Shown: in pieces, positions 23,654 to 34,723 of the stretch
Layout of the letters: every line of letters begins with the position of its first letter
How positions within the stretch are numbered: position 1 is the stretch's first letter
DNA from: Plantago ovata
Lineage: Eukaryota; Streptophyta; Magnoliopsida; Lamiales; Plantaginaceae
Reading direction: 5' to 3'
Length of the DNA stretch: 64,000 nucleotides
Assembly (NCBI GenBank): GCA_028274465.1
Contig: CM051455.1
Coordinates: 103,538,942 to 103,602,941, forward strand
Made by a program: the position numbers and the translations under genes
Notes under the pieces: generated by a model
Database searches by the model: none
The model's input: only the letters and a program-made list of their open reading frames with translations
Told to the model about the DNA's origin: nothing

Positions 23654-25819
23654 TATACCACATACACGATCTAGAGGAACACCACTTTCTGATTCAATTG
23701 CTGAGATCGACAGAGTTTACCACCAAAGAAAGCGACTACTTCAAAGGCGTGAACTAGAGGAAATAGAGGATACCGATTTCTCTAAATCTCTACACAGTGT
23801 TTTCAAGGAAATCGACGGAATGGCAGAAGCTAGACCTTTCAGCATGGGTTCAACCCTCCAAGGATCGTATGAGGGGTCCGGCGATTGTTCTTTCGTCTGC
23901 AACTCAAGATCTGAAAATCAAGAACCACGCATTCCAACAACTTCCGAGGTTCCATGGCTTAGCAAGGGAAGATGTGATGGGGTACTTGCACGATATCGAT
24001 GATTTCGTCAACCAACTCCCACGACCCGGAGCTAAAATAACAACGGATGAGTGGCGGATGAAGGTTTCTGCTATGGGGCTTGGCGACAGAGCCAAGTCAT
24101 GGTTGAGTTCTCTACCAGCAGGCTCGCTGGAAACTTGGGAGAAGGTTTTTTCAGCTTTCATGGAAAAATACTTCCCTCACACCATGACTACCACGCTAAA
24201 GGCGCAAATCACCGGATTCAAACAGGACTATGATGAGACCATTTACACCGCGTTTGAGAGGTTCCAAGATCTCACGAACAAGTGCCCTCACCATGGTTTT
24301 GAGATTTCTGACCTAGTCCAACACTTCTACAATGGACTAACCTTCGAGAACCAACAAGTGGTAGATTTCCAATGCCGAGGCAATATTTGGGAGGAAACCG
24401 CAGAAGCCGTCTGGGCAGTTTTCGAAAGGCTTGCTAAGGGTTCGCAGTTCAAGGACCCAAGGCAATGGTTAGGAGACGTGGACCTGAAGCTCCACCGACT
24501 CAAGAAGCCCCTATGTATAGGGGGAATGGGGACCAATTCGAGTTCTTTACCAACGAATTGAAACAAGTCCTCAAGAGCGCCACTGGAACAACTGTTTCGA
24601 ACGAAGTTTGCCGAATATGCAAGAACTATGGGCATGGGGCTCATATGTGTAGATCGGAGCTTGCGTATGATGATGGCAACTGGGGTCAAAGAGACGAAGA
24701 GGAAGCCTTTGTTACGGAATTTGGTACTCAAGAGGCTAGCTACGGACAAGATGGTAGGAATCCTCGAGGTGGATTTTGGAGAAGAGGGTTCCGAAACAAT
24801 CAAGGATATGCACCAGCTAGCCAAACTTATGTCCCTAACCAAGACCGTAGTAGGCTTAACTATGGTAATGATCACTGCGAAAACCCCGCTCCGAAAGAGC
24901 CACCGAAGTCGAAGTCGGCTCAACTGATGGAGAACTTGCAAAAGATGGTTGATCACACCCAAAGTTTTCTCAAACGTTATGAAGAAGATTCTGAGAAGAC
25001 TAGGGCAAGGCTTGATAGGTTGGAAGAGAGCACTAGGCTTACCCAACAAAAGATGCAAGAGTTGATCGACCGAGGAGCAAGTAGGGAACAAGGCAAGCTG
25101 CCTAGCAACACTGAGAAGTCTATGTCCATTACCTTGGCTGGTGATCTGCCTGTCGAAATCACCATCAAGAAGGTTGCTAAGTGCGAGTGTTGCAAGAAGG
25201 AAGAACCTCCACAGGCTAAGGAAGAAGAGAAGGACCTTGGTTCTGACGAGAGTGAAGAGGAGCAAGAGGATCCCGAGCCACTCCCTCAAAGCTTCGATAT
25301 TAAGGTCGGGATTGGTGAGCTTGAAGATGTTCGTGCCACACTAGACACGGGATCCTACTCTAATGTGCTCGCTACTCTAATGTGCTCCCTTTGAATGTTT
25401 TCGAGAAAAGTAACCTTGGAGAACTAATTGTGCATAAGGCTATTGTGCAACTGGCGGATGGATCCTTTGTGAGACCCGAGGGCGTTGTGAAGAATGTATT
25501 GGTCAAGATTGGTGAAGCTTCTGTATACACCAATTTTGTAGTTATGCCGGCGTCTACACCTGGGACAGGGGATGTCATTCTCTTGGGGCGAACGTTCTTG
25601 ACTAAGCTACGCTCCGTGATGGACATCTACCAAAGGACTTGCACTATTGAGGTGGATGGAAAGCGACATGTGTTGCGAGCCATATCTGATCCACCTGATA
25701 CTTCTCACACTATTAACTACTGTGGTCTTGCTGCCTATGTTCATTCTTATTCACAGGTTCGTGGCATGAGGAGGAGATCCATGAAGGGGAAGTCTAGTAC
25801 CCTCAAGAAGAAAAGCTAA
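23654..25819 (+). pseudogene. gag-pro: gag-protease ORF of B, broken
   Basis: The sequence aligns throughout with the gag of D. The start codon is ATA at 23654 where D has ATG. Frameshifts are visible near 23838 (2 bp lost), near 24461 (1 bp lost) and at 25355-25388 (a 17-bp tandem duplication right after the protease DTGS). Domains in order: Athila-type Gag (FQQLPRF, SAFMEKYFPH, CPHHGF), CX2CX4HX4C knuckle CRICKNYGHGAHMC near 24610, Ser/Glu-rich linker, and aspartic protease with LDTGS (about 25343-25357) and the VILLGRTFL flap side. The protease end stays open to 25816. Not functional as it stands. Confidence 0.9.
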
Positions 25820-25863
25820 GCGCAGACAAGAGTCGAGTCAAAGACTTTAAACAATGGCGCTAT

Positions 25864-25879
25864 CCGGGAGGCAACCCGG
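25864..25879 (+). promoter_or_regulatory. AGGCAA-loop hairpin after protease (B)
   Basis: CCGGG-AGGCAA-CCCGG with an extra T-A pair closing the stem. It lies about 45 bp after the protease stop. The same hairpin is in D (38188-38203) and, with exchanged base pairs, in E (53580-53595). Confidence 0.7.
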
Positions 25880-27311
25880 AGGGACATGTGGAGGGACTTT
25901 TATGGGAATTACAATCCCGATGATTAGTCTTTTCACATGTCCACTCTCAACCAACCGAGGCCAAACCGTTCGGTAACATCTAGTATCACTTCTTATTACT
26001 CATTCTCTTTTGCTAGGAGCTAGCTTAAGTATCATAAGGGGGATGGGATGTGAACCGCGATTTTAAGTATTGTTTGGCTTTGTGTTAATTGGTATCTTGT
26101 TTTTTGCATTTGCATTTGCACGTTTACTGCTTTCCTAGGATAGTCTTGCATGTTTTATATGGAGATTATTGCCAAATTTTTTGAACTTTTTTATTGGGTA
26201 GATTAACTAACTATGCCATTAATCATATGCTTCATCTATATGAATTTGTTTGAGGTTTTTCTCGCTTGGCTTGTCACATTTATGTATTGCACTTAGTTAA
26301 GCTTTGTAGTCTCGACATCACTTAGTGGTGTTTTCTGTACTGTGGTTCACGAAGGCCTTTATAATAGGATGATGCATGTTAGGGTCTTATGGTTGTTTCC
26401 CCGAGTAATTATGAACCTAAGAGGCAACCAGTCTTCACCATGCTTTGAGATTGCTAAATGCCTAGGAAGGAGGTAGTGTGAGGTTGTGTGATCCTTTGTT
26501 TATAACCTATTCTTCATAATAGGTTTGGGGAAGTCGTTTGTTTCTTTTTCGTTGTGCTACTGCTGGCTAAAAAAATCGAAAAAAAGAAAGAAAAATTCCA
26601 GGAAAAAGGAAAAAAAGAAAAAAAGAAACTGGAAAGAAAAAAGGAAAAAAAAGAAAAAGACCCCAAAAAAGCAAAGAAGGGTCCAAAAAAAAAGAAAGCC
26701 AAATAGCAGTTTAGCAAAGTGTTGTGTCTCATTTTTCAATTCTTGTAATGTTCGTCATCGTGTTGTAATTTTCTATTTTTTGTCTTTTGGTTTTGAGTGT
26801 CATCTGTTCTAGACCACCCTCATCCTGCCATTCAGGAAGTGGTGAAAATCTTAATGCTTTGCTTGAGAGATGGGTAGAATAGGGGAGTGTTATCTTTTAT
26901 AGGGAACCCTCCTTCGTTTGATGAGAGCCAGTACTGGTTCGACCTCTTTGAGGAAAAGTCTTAACTTGGTGAACAACAGTAAGTCCTCAGTTTCATAGGC
27001 ACGGGACAACCATTCGTATCTTAACATGTTTCATTACGTCGTCACTGACTAGGTCCAGGTAGAGAATGTTACGAGAGACTATCTTGTTTTAACATAAGTC
27101 CTTATGTGTATGTGTATGAGTCAATCGAGGCCTTCTTCGACCTATATTCATGTTTTGATTCATATGGTTCTTGTTCATATGTTTTTTGATAGATTCGGTA
27201 GATTAGTTCATTTTATTTGGCATGAGACTCCATTTTATGTGTTGCATTGTTTTCTGCATTAGAGTCTAGCTTAGTTGCTTGATGACAAACAAAGGTTCGG
27301 TTTGGGGAGTT
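25880..27311 (+). promoter_or_regulatory. ORF3 remnant, non-coding 3' region and PPT of B
   Basis: 25884-25928 still encodes the last 14 residues of ORF3 (DMWRDFYGNYNPDD and a stop), matching the end of ORF3 in F except at one residue. Then follow one AACCTATT hairpin (26504-26525; the second copy is lost), a purine tract (26566-26700), the conserved non-coding block (26805-27086) and the PPT GGTTCGGTTTGGGGAGTT (27294-27311). Long Lys or Phe frames through the purine tract are not genes. Confidence 0.8.
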
Positions 27312-28495
27312 TGATGAATGTGTATTTTACACTTTCATTCGAGTCTTTTTCACCTATTTTAGCTATCCTCTTTATTAATTTAGCTATATTTTAGTGCATT
27401 TTCTTAGAATAGTGTCACGTTTACCTTTAGTCTTTAATTTACAGGTTTGGGTTGAAAAACGAGGATTTCCGGATAGGATTTGAAGTCTAGGGGTCGAATC
27501 TGGAGGTTAGAAGGCCACTAGAAGTCAGAAACCGAGTCCGAAAAGGAGAGGAAATCCAAAAACGCGTCGAAAACGCGATTTAGGCCGAAAAAACCTCCCG
27601 GGCGAATCTCCGGGGATGTGGGGCGAATCGCCCCACAACAGGCGAGTCGCCCGGTATGTGGGGCCCTTCGCCCCACACAATTCGTAGCCTATATATAGTT
27701 GCTCAGTTTTTCTCCGATTTTCATACTTTTCCAGACCTTTTCTCTCACCTTTCTCTGTAGTTTTAGGTAGGAACTTCCCAGACCCTGTTCTGGGGGTTCA
27801 TAGCTTAGGAGATACTTTTTCATAGCAGTTTGGAGCTTGTAAGATCGCGATTCTTTGGAGACTGACAACCTTCGGTAACATTGTATCTTACAGTTTTTCT
27901 ACTTATTTTTATATATCTTTCAGCATGTTTTCTTCTATGATTTTTGTTGATTGCATGACAACTATGAGTAGCTAAACTTCTCGTTGGTGATAGTATGTGA
28001 ATACTTAGCGAAGGGTTAATAATTATGCTAATGCTATATCGCGCATTGTACTCCGTGTTATTGCTTTATTTGTTTGATCTATCTAAATCTCTATCTTCGT
28101 ATTGTTGATTAATTATTGCACATGATTGGACAATTCATTGGTCTTTGACCTATCTAAATCTATACCTTCGTAGTGTTTGATAATTACAACAGGACAATTC
28201 ATTGATCAAAAATCTCCATGCAGAACCGAGGAATTTATGCATGATTGTTAACCTGTTATGTTTTGAAGGACCATATTATCACCAATCTCCATTATCTGTT
28301 AAGAAAAACCTTTGCTAAATCGTCTGCTGTTTTATATTCTAAATTAGATTAGATAAAGCTAGTTATAGTCCTTAGAGATCGACACTCGAGGTTATTCTAC
28401 TGCTACACTACGGTTTTCGTTGTAGTTGTGAATTGCCTTTGGCTAAATAATAAATTTATTTGATTAATCGGGGCCCGACAATCCAACGATCATCA
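27312..28495 (+). repeat. 3' LTR of B
   Basis: 1184 bp, the same ends as the 5' LTR. It lacks about 50-70 bp after position 27468 that the 5' LTR keeps. The palindrome module is at 27597-27678 with the same four units as in the 5' LTR, followed by a CTATATATAG box near 27689. Target duplicate AGCAA follows at 28496-28500. Confidence 0.93.
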
Positions 28496-28500
28496 AGCAA

Positions 28501-29219
28501 GTATGCGAGAACTTTTTAGCGGCAGAGGAGTTCCAGAGAACCGTCCCGGTGAGAACTGTCCCTCCGACCGCTTCGAAGGAAAAGGAACAACAAAGGCAAG
28601 TTCAGAATAATCCCCCGAAACAAAGAAGGCAAGACCAAAGAAATGAGAGAAACACCATTCAAATGGAGCAACACCATAGAAACGACTTCAGGGACAAGAG
28701 AACTCCTCCAAGAAGATCTCCCCCGAGGAGGTACGAGAAGTACACTGAGCTTAATAGGCCAAGATCCGAAATCTTGAGCACTATTATAGCAAGGAACATG
28801 GATGTTAATTGGCCGAGCCTATGCCGGAGGCCCGAAAGCATAGAAATTCGGACAAGTTTTGCTACTTCCACAAAGGCAAAGGGCATACCACCGATGAATG
28901 CATTAACCTCAAGACTGAAATTGAGAAGTTAGTACACCGAGGGCAATTGGTCAATTATGTCCGTCGGGAGGAACCAGTTCACCAATCCATTCATCACATC
29001 GCCCATGAACCACGAAGGGAGCCTTCAGCTTTGCCACCTCCTCCTCCGAAGGACGAGCGACATCGGGATTTTGTAAGAGAAGCAAACTTTGAAAATAGGC
29101 CTATCCATGGGAGAATTCTTATTATCGCCGGAGAACCAGCGGGAGGAGATAGTCGCAAAGCAAGAGAAAGAACCGCCAGTGACCTCACTGCAAGAGACCC
29201 CAAGTATGGACAAGTTGCC
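28501..29219 (+). pseudogene. gag: gag of A2, second part with zinc knuckle
   Basis: After B, the Tat reading frame resumes with the residues expected from 22271. A 1-bp loss near 28813-28816 shifts the frame. The downstream frame carries KFCYFHKGKGHTTDEC (about 28851-28898), the CX2HX4HX4C knuckle typical of Tat/Ogre Gag, and the INLKTEIEKLVHRGQL stretch. Element C inserts after TTGCC (29215-29219). Codons on both sides of C join in frame into the protease region at 46804. Confidence 0.88.
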
Positions 29220-30419
29220 TGATGAACGTGTATTTTACACTTTCATTCGAGTCTTTTTTCACAAATTTAGCTATCCTCTATGTTAATTTAGCTATATTAT
29301 AGTGCATTTTATTAGAATAGTGTCACTTTTCCCTTTAGTTTGCATTTTACAGGTTTTCGGTGAAAAACGTGGTTTTCCGGGCAATTATATTGAAGAGAAC
29401 GAAGAATTGGTGTTCCGAGGACATTTTTGGAGTATCTAAAAGATTCCGGATGGGATTTAAAGTCTAGGGGTCGAGTCTGAAGGCTAAAAGGTCACTAGAA
29501 GGCAAAAACCGAGTCCGGAAAGGAAAAGAAATCCAAAAACGCGTCGAAAACGCGTCGGCCGCCAACTGACACTCCCGGGCGATTCGCCTGGGATGTGGGG
29601 CGATTCGACCCACACCAGGCGATTCGCCCGGTGTGTGGGGCGACTCGCCCCACACGTTCCGAACCCCTATATATAGTTGCTCAGTTTTCTCCGTTTTTCA
29701 TACTTTCTCAGACCTTTTTTCATACCTTTCTCATTAGTTTTAGAGAAGAATTCTCCAGAGCCTGTTCTGGGAATTCTTAGCATAAGAGATACTTTTTCTT
29801 ATCGATTTGGAGCTTGAGAGATCGCGATTCTTTGGAGATTGACAACCTTCGGTAACATTGTATCTCAGATTTTTCTATTTATATTTATTTATCTTTCAAC
29901 ATGTTTTCATTCAATCTTGTTATGATTTTTGTTGATTGCATGACATCTATGAGTAGCTAAATCTATCATTGGTGATAGTATGTGATTTCTTAGCAAAGGG
30001 TTAGTAATTATGGTGATGGCGGTAAAGCGAATCAGACTTTGAGTTATTGCTTTATTTCTTTGATCTATCTAAGCCCTCTATCTTCGTAGTGTTGAATAAA
30101 ACGGAACACATTGGACAATTCATGATCAAAGATCTCTATGCAAAACGATCGGGTACTTCATGCATGATTATTAACCTACTATGCTTTGAATGATCATACT
30201 ATCACTAACTTCCATTATCTTGATAAGAAAAACCTGTGCTAGGTCGTCTGTTGATTTTATATTTTAAGTTAGATTAGATAAAGCTAGTTATAGTCCTTAG
30301 AGATCGACACTCGAGGTTATTTTACTACTACACTACGGTTTTCGTTGTAGTTGTGAATTGCCTTTGGCTAAATACAAATTTATTTGATTAATTTGAATCT
30401 GACAAATTCTGGTTCATCA
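29220..30419 (+). repeat. 5' LTR of C
   Basis: 1200 bp, TGATGAACG...GGTTCATCA. The palindrome module at 29573-29655 has four palindromes; the 3' LTR has six. A CTATATATAG box lies at about 29668-29677. Confidence 0.93.
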
Positions 30420-30422
30420 AAT

Positions 30423-30440
30423 TGGCGCCGCTGCCGGGGA
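30423..30440 (+). promoter_or_regulatory. Primer-binding site of C (tRNA-Asp type)
   Basis: TGGCGCCGCTGCCGGGGA, one mismatch from the tRNA-Asp complement, 3 bp after the 5' LTR. Confidence 0.9.
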
Positions 30441-30615
30441 CTATACTCCTTTTTTCTGTTTAGCTGTTATATATATTTTCAGCATTCAATTCCTAGTCTT
30501 AGTAGTATTAGTCTTTTTCGATTCTATAGTGATTTCCAGAAATTTTCTTGATCTTCGAGATTTCTAACGAGACTAATTTTCAGTTTTGAGTTACTCCTGT
30601 TCCAGATTTCCAGGT

Positions 30616-31395
30616 ATGACGACCTTAAAGGATCGCTTGACACCTATGCTCTCGCAAGTCAAGAAAGTGTCAGCTATATACTTGGAAGAAGAGTTATCGG
30701 GGTATGAGGTAACGAGTTCTGTAGTAAGAAGGACACCGAGGTTCGAAGATGGAGTGGGGATGAATCCGTTAAGCTTGATCAGATCCTATGAGGAAGAAAT
30801 AGCAAAAGTTCCAGAAAAGGGGTTCACCGAGGACAAAGTATGCACGAAATTATTTTCTTTTACTCTGGGATATGAACCGAGGATTTGGATAGCAAGGTTA
30901 GCACCAGGATCACTGAGAACCTGGGGCCAAGTAGTAGAGGAGTTCTTGGCGCGTTTCATGCCGTACCATGAGATGATTGCCTTGCGGAGTCGGATCGAAC
31001 ACTTCAAGCAAGGAGAGTATGAGCGGTTCTGTGACACCTACGAATGTTTTGAGCTGTATAAATGTGAGTACCCCCATCACCGTTTCGACGACGGAGAACT
31101 GATTTGGTATTTTGTTGGTGGTCTACGTGATGATGTTAGGCTTCAAGTGGATGGGATGTGTGGAGGATTAGAATAATGTACAGTTGAAGAGGCAGAGAAG
31201 GTCTTTCAAAAGTATGCCAGTGGATCTGCATAGTCTGAGAGGCTAATGTCGAGTCAAGTCACCAACGGGAATTCAAATCGGGCCGAAACTGAAGGCTTAT
31301 ACGGAGGATATTCTGAAGACGAAGATATCAGTGAGGAGGATGAACTTGCGTTTTACGCAGGGATTAAGGCCATTGAGAATGTTTTGAGATAGCAC
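30616..31395 (+). pseudogene. gag: gag of C (Athila), with in-frame stops
   Basis: The start at 30616 (context CAGGTATGACG) opens 186 codons to a TAA at 31174-31176. The same frame continues with further Gag-like sequence through TAG at about 31231 and another near 31390. It has the Athila Gag pattern: FSFTLGYEPRIWIARLAPGS, FLARFMPYHEM, CEYPHHRFDDGELIWYFVGGL. An acidic segment follows (SEDEDISEEDELAFYAG). No clear zinc knuckle is visible. It differs clearly from the B/D/E Gag, which is only distantly similar. Confidence 0.85.
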
Positions 31396-31398
31396 ACG

Positions 31399-32158
31399 CA
31401 GGGCAAGCTGTAAACAATCTTCGCATCGAAAAGGCTTTTGAAGCAGTCGAAGTAACTGAGCAACTGATAGAGGAACTTAGCTTGTTGAAGTGTGAAAAGG
31501 CAGAGGAGGTTCATCGAACTGAAGAAGAAACGATTTTAGACGAAGATGCCCCCTCGAGGTGGGGGGCGAATTGCCCCCCACAGGCAGAGAGTTGGGGGCG
31601 ATTCGGCTCTCCCCAGGCGAATCGCCCAGGGCAGGGGGCGAATCGCCTCCCAGCTCCAGGGAGTTGGACGACCCCAATTCCCCTGTTTTGACACCTGAAG
31701 GTGATCCCAAGCCAATTCCAACTGTTACTACTGAGGAACCTGAGTACGAAGAAGTGAATCTACTCCTCCGTGGAGGAAAGATGACCAAAATTCCTAACTT
31801 CGTGCGTCCTAAACGTGTTGAATCTTTTGCGACCGACAATGCAGGACCAAGCACAGAACAAGAGGTTAGAGAGAGTTCCAAAGAACCTCAAGAGAAGGAT
31901 GATGAACCAAGACCGTCTGAAGGAGACATGGTTGATGATGAAGTCGAAGGGGGAACTCCTACGCCAGTGGTACTTCACAAATCTTCTAATCCATATGTGC
32001 CCCCGATACCACATGTACCATTCCCAAGTCGGATCAAGCCAACCAAGAAGGATATTCAAGAGTCACCTCTATTCCAACGACTCTCAAAAGTTGAAGTCAA
32101 TGTCCCTCTCTTGGAGTTAATCCAAAACATTCCGGCTTATACGAAATTCCTTCGTGAG
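31399..32158 (+). pseudogene. gag-protease linker of C with palindrome module
   Basis: An acidic frame (from about 31400) leads into the GC palindrome module at 31557-31655 and changes frame across it. The downstream frame is open to 32158 and holds the Athila spacer signature PYVPPIPHVPFPSRIKP and NIPAYTKFL just before the protease. Solo LTR I interrupts it at 32159, and the frame resumes at 33348. Finding the LTR-type palindrome module inside a coding linker is unusual. Confidence 0.75.
31557..31655 (+). repeat. GC palindrome module inside the coding region of C
   Basis: Three or four palindromes of the type GGGGCGAATTGCCCCC, AGGCGAATCGCCCAGG and GGGGCGAATCGCCTCC lie in tandem between gag and protease. 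They closely resemble the units in the LTR U3 regions of this group. Confidence 0.8.
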
Positions 32159-33347
32159 TGATGAACGTCGAATTTGTCGGATTCTAATTAATAAAATAAA
32201 TTTGTATTTAGCCAAAGGCAATTCACAACTACAACGAAAACCGTAGTGTAGCAGTAGAATAACCTCGAGTGTCGATCTCTAAGGACTATAACTAGCTTTA
32301 TCTAATCTAACTTAAGAATATAAATCAACAAACGACTTAGCAAAGGTTTTTCTTAACAGATAATGGAGATTGGTGATAGTATGGTCATTCAAAGCATAGC
32401 AGGTTAATAATCATGCATAAAATCCCCGGTTTTGCATGGAGATCTTTGATCAATGAATTGTCCAATTGTGTTCCGTAATTATTCAACACTACGAAGATAG
32501 AGATTTAGATCGATCAAAGAAATAAAGCAATAACTCTAGGTATAATGCGCAATATAGCCATTAGCATAATTATTAACCCTTCGCTAAGAAATCACATACT
32601 ATCACCAACGAGAAGTTTAGCTACTCATAGATGTCATGCAATCAACAGAAATCATACCACGAATGAATGAAAACATGATGAAAGATATATAAATATAAAT
32701 AGAAAAACTGTAAGATACAATGTTACCGAAGGTTGTCAATCTCCGAAGAATCGCGATCTTACAAGCTCCAAAACGCTAAGAAAAAGTATCTCCTAAGCTA
32801 AGAACCCCCAGAATAGGCTCTGGAGAATTCCTACCTAAAACTACTGAGAAAGGTGAGAGAAAAGGTCTGGAAAAGTATGAAAAACGGAGAAAACTGAGCA
32901 ACTATATATAGGTATTCGGGAGGTGTGGGGCGAAGGGCCCCACGCACTGGGCGATTCGCCTGGTGTCGGGCGTTTCGCCCCACGTCCCGGGCGATTCGCC
33001 CGGGAGCATTTTTCGGCCAGATACGCGTTTTTGGATTTCTTCCCCTTTTCGGACTCGGTTTTTGCCTTCTAGTGACCTTTTAGCCTTCAGACTCGACCCC
33101 TAGACTTCAAATCCTATCCGGAATCTTTCAGATACTCCAATTAGGCCTTCGGAACACCAATTCCTTGTCTACTTCAATATAATTGCCCGGAAAACCTCAT
33201 TTTTCACCCAAAACCTGTAAAATACAAACTAAAGGGAAACGTGACACTATTCTAATAAAATGCACTAAAATATAGCTAAATTAACATAGAGGATAGCTAA
33301 AACAGGTGAAAAAGACTCAAATGAAAGTGTAAAATACACGTTCATCA
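32159..33347 (-). repeat. I: solo LTR in reverse orientation inside C
   Basis: 1189 bp from TGATGAACG to TTCATCA, with exact GTGAG duplicates at 32154-32158 and 33348-33352 and no internal sequence. This is what unequal recombination between the two LTRs of one element leaves behind. Palindrome module at 32923-33004, with a TATA-like ACTATATATAGG tract beside it (32901-32912). Confidence 0.95.
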
Positions 33348-33352
33348 GTGAG

Positions 33353-34231
33353 ATGAAGAACAAAAGGGTTACTTCAGGAAAGGAAGTTAATGCGGTTGAG
33401 ACGGTCAATTCGATTGCCGGATTACCTGTGAAGAAGAAAGATCCTGGAAGTTTCATCATCAACATCGCTTTGGGGAATGGTCGAACCACGAAGGCAATGC
33501 TCGACCTGGGGGCTAGCATTAACTTAATGCCCTATTCGGTTTATAAGGCCCTAGATCTCGATGAATTAACACCAACTGATATGGTAGTCCAAATGGCGGA
33601 CCAAAGTGTGAAGAGGCCAGTCGGGATAATTGAGGATATCCTAGTGAAAGTGGACAAATTGATAATTCCAGCTGATTTTGTAGTAATGAAGTCTGCAGAC
33701 GAGGGAAAGAGCCATTTTCGCGAACACGTAGTACTACTTGGGAGACCATTCATGGCAACTACCAACGCATGCCTTGAACTCAACTGCAAGAAAATAACCA
33801 TGGAGGTAATGGGTGAGAAGGTCGAATTGGTAGGATGTAGCATCGGAGATAAGGAAGTCGTGGAAGAATTAAATTTTGTCGATTGCTATGATTCTGTGAT
33901 TTCCGAATTTCATCATTGCTATGATAATCGTGAACCACTTGAGAAAGCACTAACCATGCAGGCTGAGACATGCTACATGATCGAAGAAGCAAGGGAACTA
34001 GTTGAAATAATGGATAGCACCCCAGAAATTCCCGTAGGAGAGGAGGTGCTTGAACCTTTAGATGAAGAAGAGGAAGAAAGTAAATTTCCTGAAGAGCCTA
34101 GCTTAGAATTAAAGCCACCTCCTGCGCACCTCAAGTATGTCTACTTAGGAGAAAATCAGAAGAAGCCTGTGATAGTCTCCTCACATCTCTCCAACGATGA
34201 AGAAAGTAGGCTAATTGAAATTTTGAAATAA
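33353..34231 (+). pseudogene. pro: Aspartic protease region of C (Athila)
   Basis: An open frame of 292 codons in the correct position after the spacer. The active site reads LDLGAS (Asp codon at 33503), as in many Athila proteases that have Leu instead of Thr in DTG; the hydrophobic VVLLGRPFMATT stretch follows. An acidic linker leads toward RT and ends at TAA 34229-34231, where related polyproteins continue into RT. The protease would cut the Gag-Pol polyprotein. The start shown is just the first ATG after the I insertion and is not a native start. Confidence 0.85.
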
Positions 34232-34368
34232 AATTTTGCAGCTATAGGATGGGGGATTAGTGATATCAAGGGTATTAGCCCTACTCGGTGTGTGCACAAC
34301 ATCACTCTAGAACAAGATGCCAAACCCGTTAGGCAACCTAAGCGTAGGATAAATCCAACCATGCAAAG

Positions 34369-34723
34369 GTGGTAAAGAAAGAAGTAATCAATTTGCTAGA
34401 TGCCAATATGATTTACCCCATTGCTGATAGTCGATGGGTGAGCCCGATTCATGTAGTTCCAAAGAAATCAGGAGTCACGATGGAAGAGAATGAGAAGGGA
34501 GAGTTAGTACCGGTTAGGAAGACCACTGGATGGCGGATGTGCATTGACTATAGAAGATTAAATGCCGCCACTAAGAAAGACCACTTCCCTTTGCCATTTA
34601 TAGATGACATGCTAAACCGCCTTGCGGGGCGGAAATTCTATTGTTTTCTTGATGGTTTATCAGGTTTCTACCAGATTCCGATTGCACCGGAGGATCAGGA
34701 GAAGACGACATTCACTTGCCCAT
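34369..34723 (+). pseudogene. pol: Reverse transcriptase of C, first part
   Basis: Fingers and palm start of RT: INLLDANMIYPIADSRWVSP, CIDYRRLNAATKKDHFPLPF and YCFLDGLSGFYQI, which holds the first catalytic Asp. A frameshift and stop near 34370 separate it from the protease frame. It is cut at 34723 by element D (target CCCAT) and resumes at 42872 with matching residues. Confidence 0.9.

Larger units (their letters stand above)
22272..28495 (+). mobile_element. B: complete RT-less Athila-group LTR element (gag-pro only)
   Basis: A 6224-bp element with LTRs 22272-23508 and 27312-28495, PBS, gag-protease, non-coding 3' region, PPT and exact 5-bp target duplicates. There is no RT, RNase H or integrase between the protease end (25819) and the PPT; only 1.5 kb of non-coding sequence lies there. 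It is therefore non-autonomous, similar in concept to TR-GAG elements of plants but also carrying a protease. The last 14 codons of ORF3 survive at 25884-25928, so B descends by deletion from a gag-pro-ORF3 element like F. Confidence 0.93.

Noticed and set aside
31557..31655. Regular short palindromes considered as a CRISPR array
   Set aside because: No spacers of constant length, no cas genes, eukaryotic retrotransposon context.
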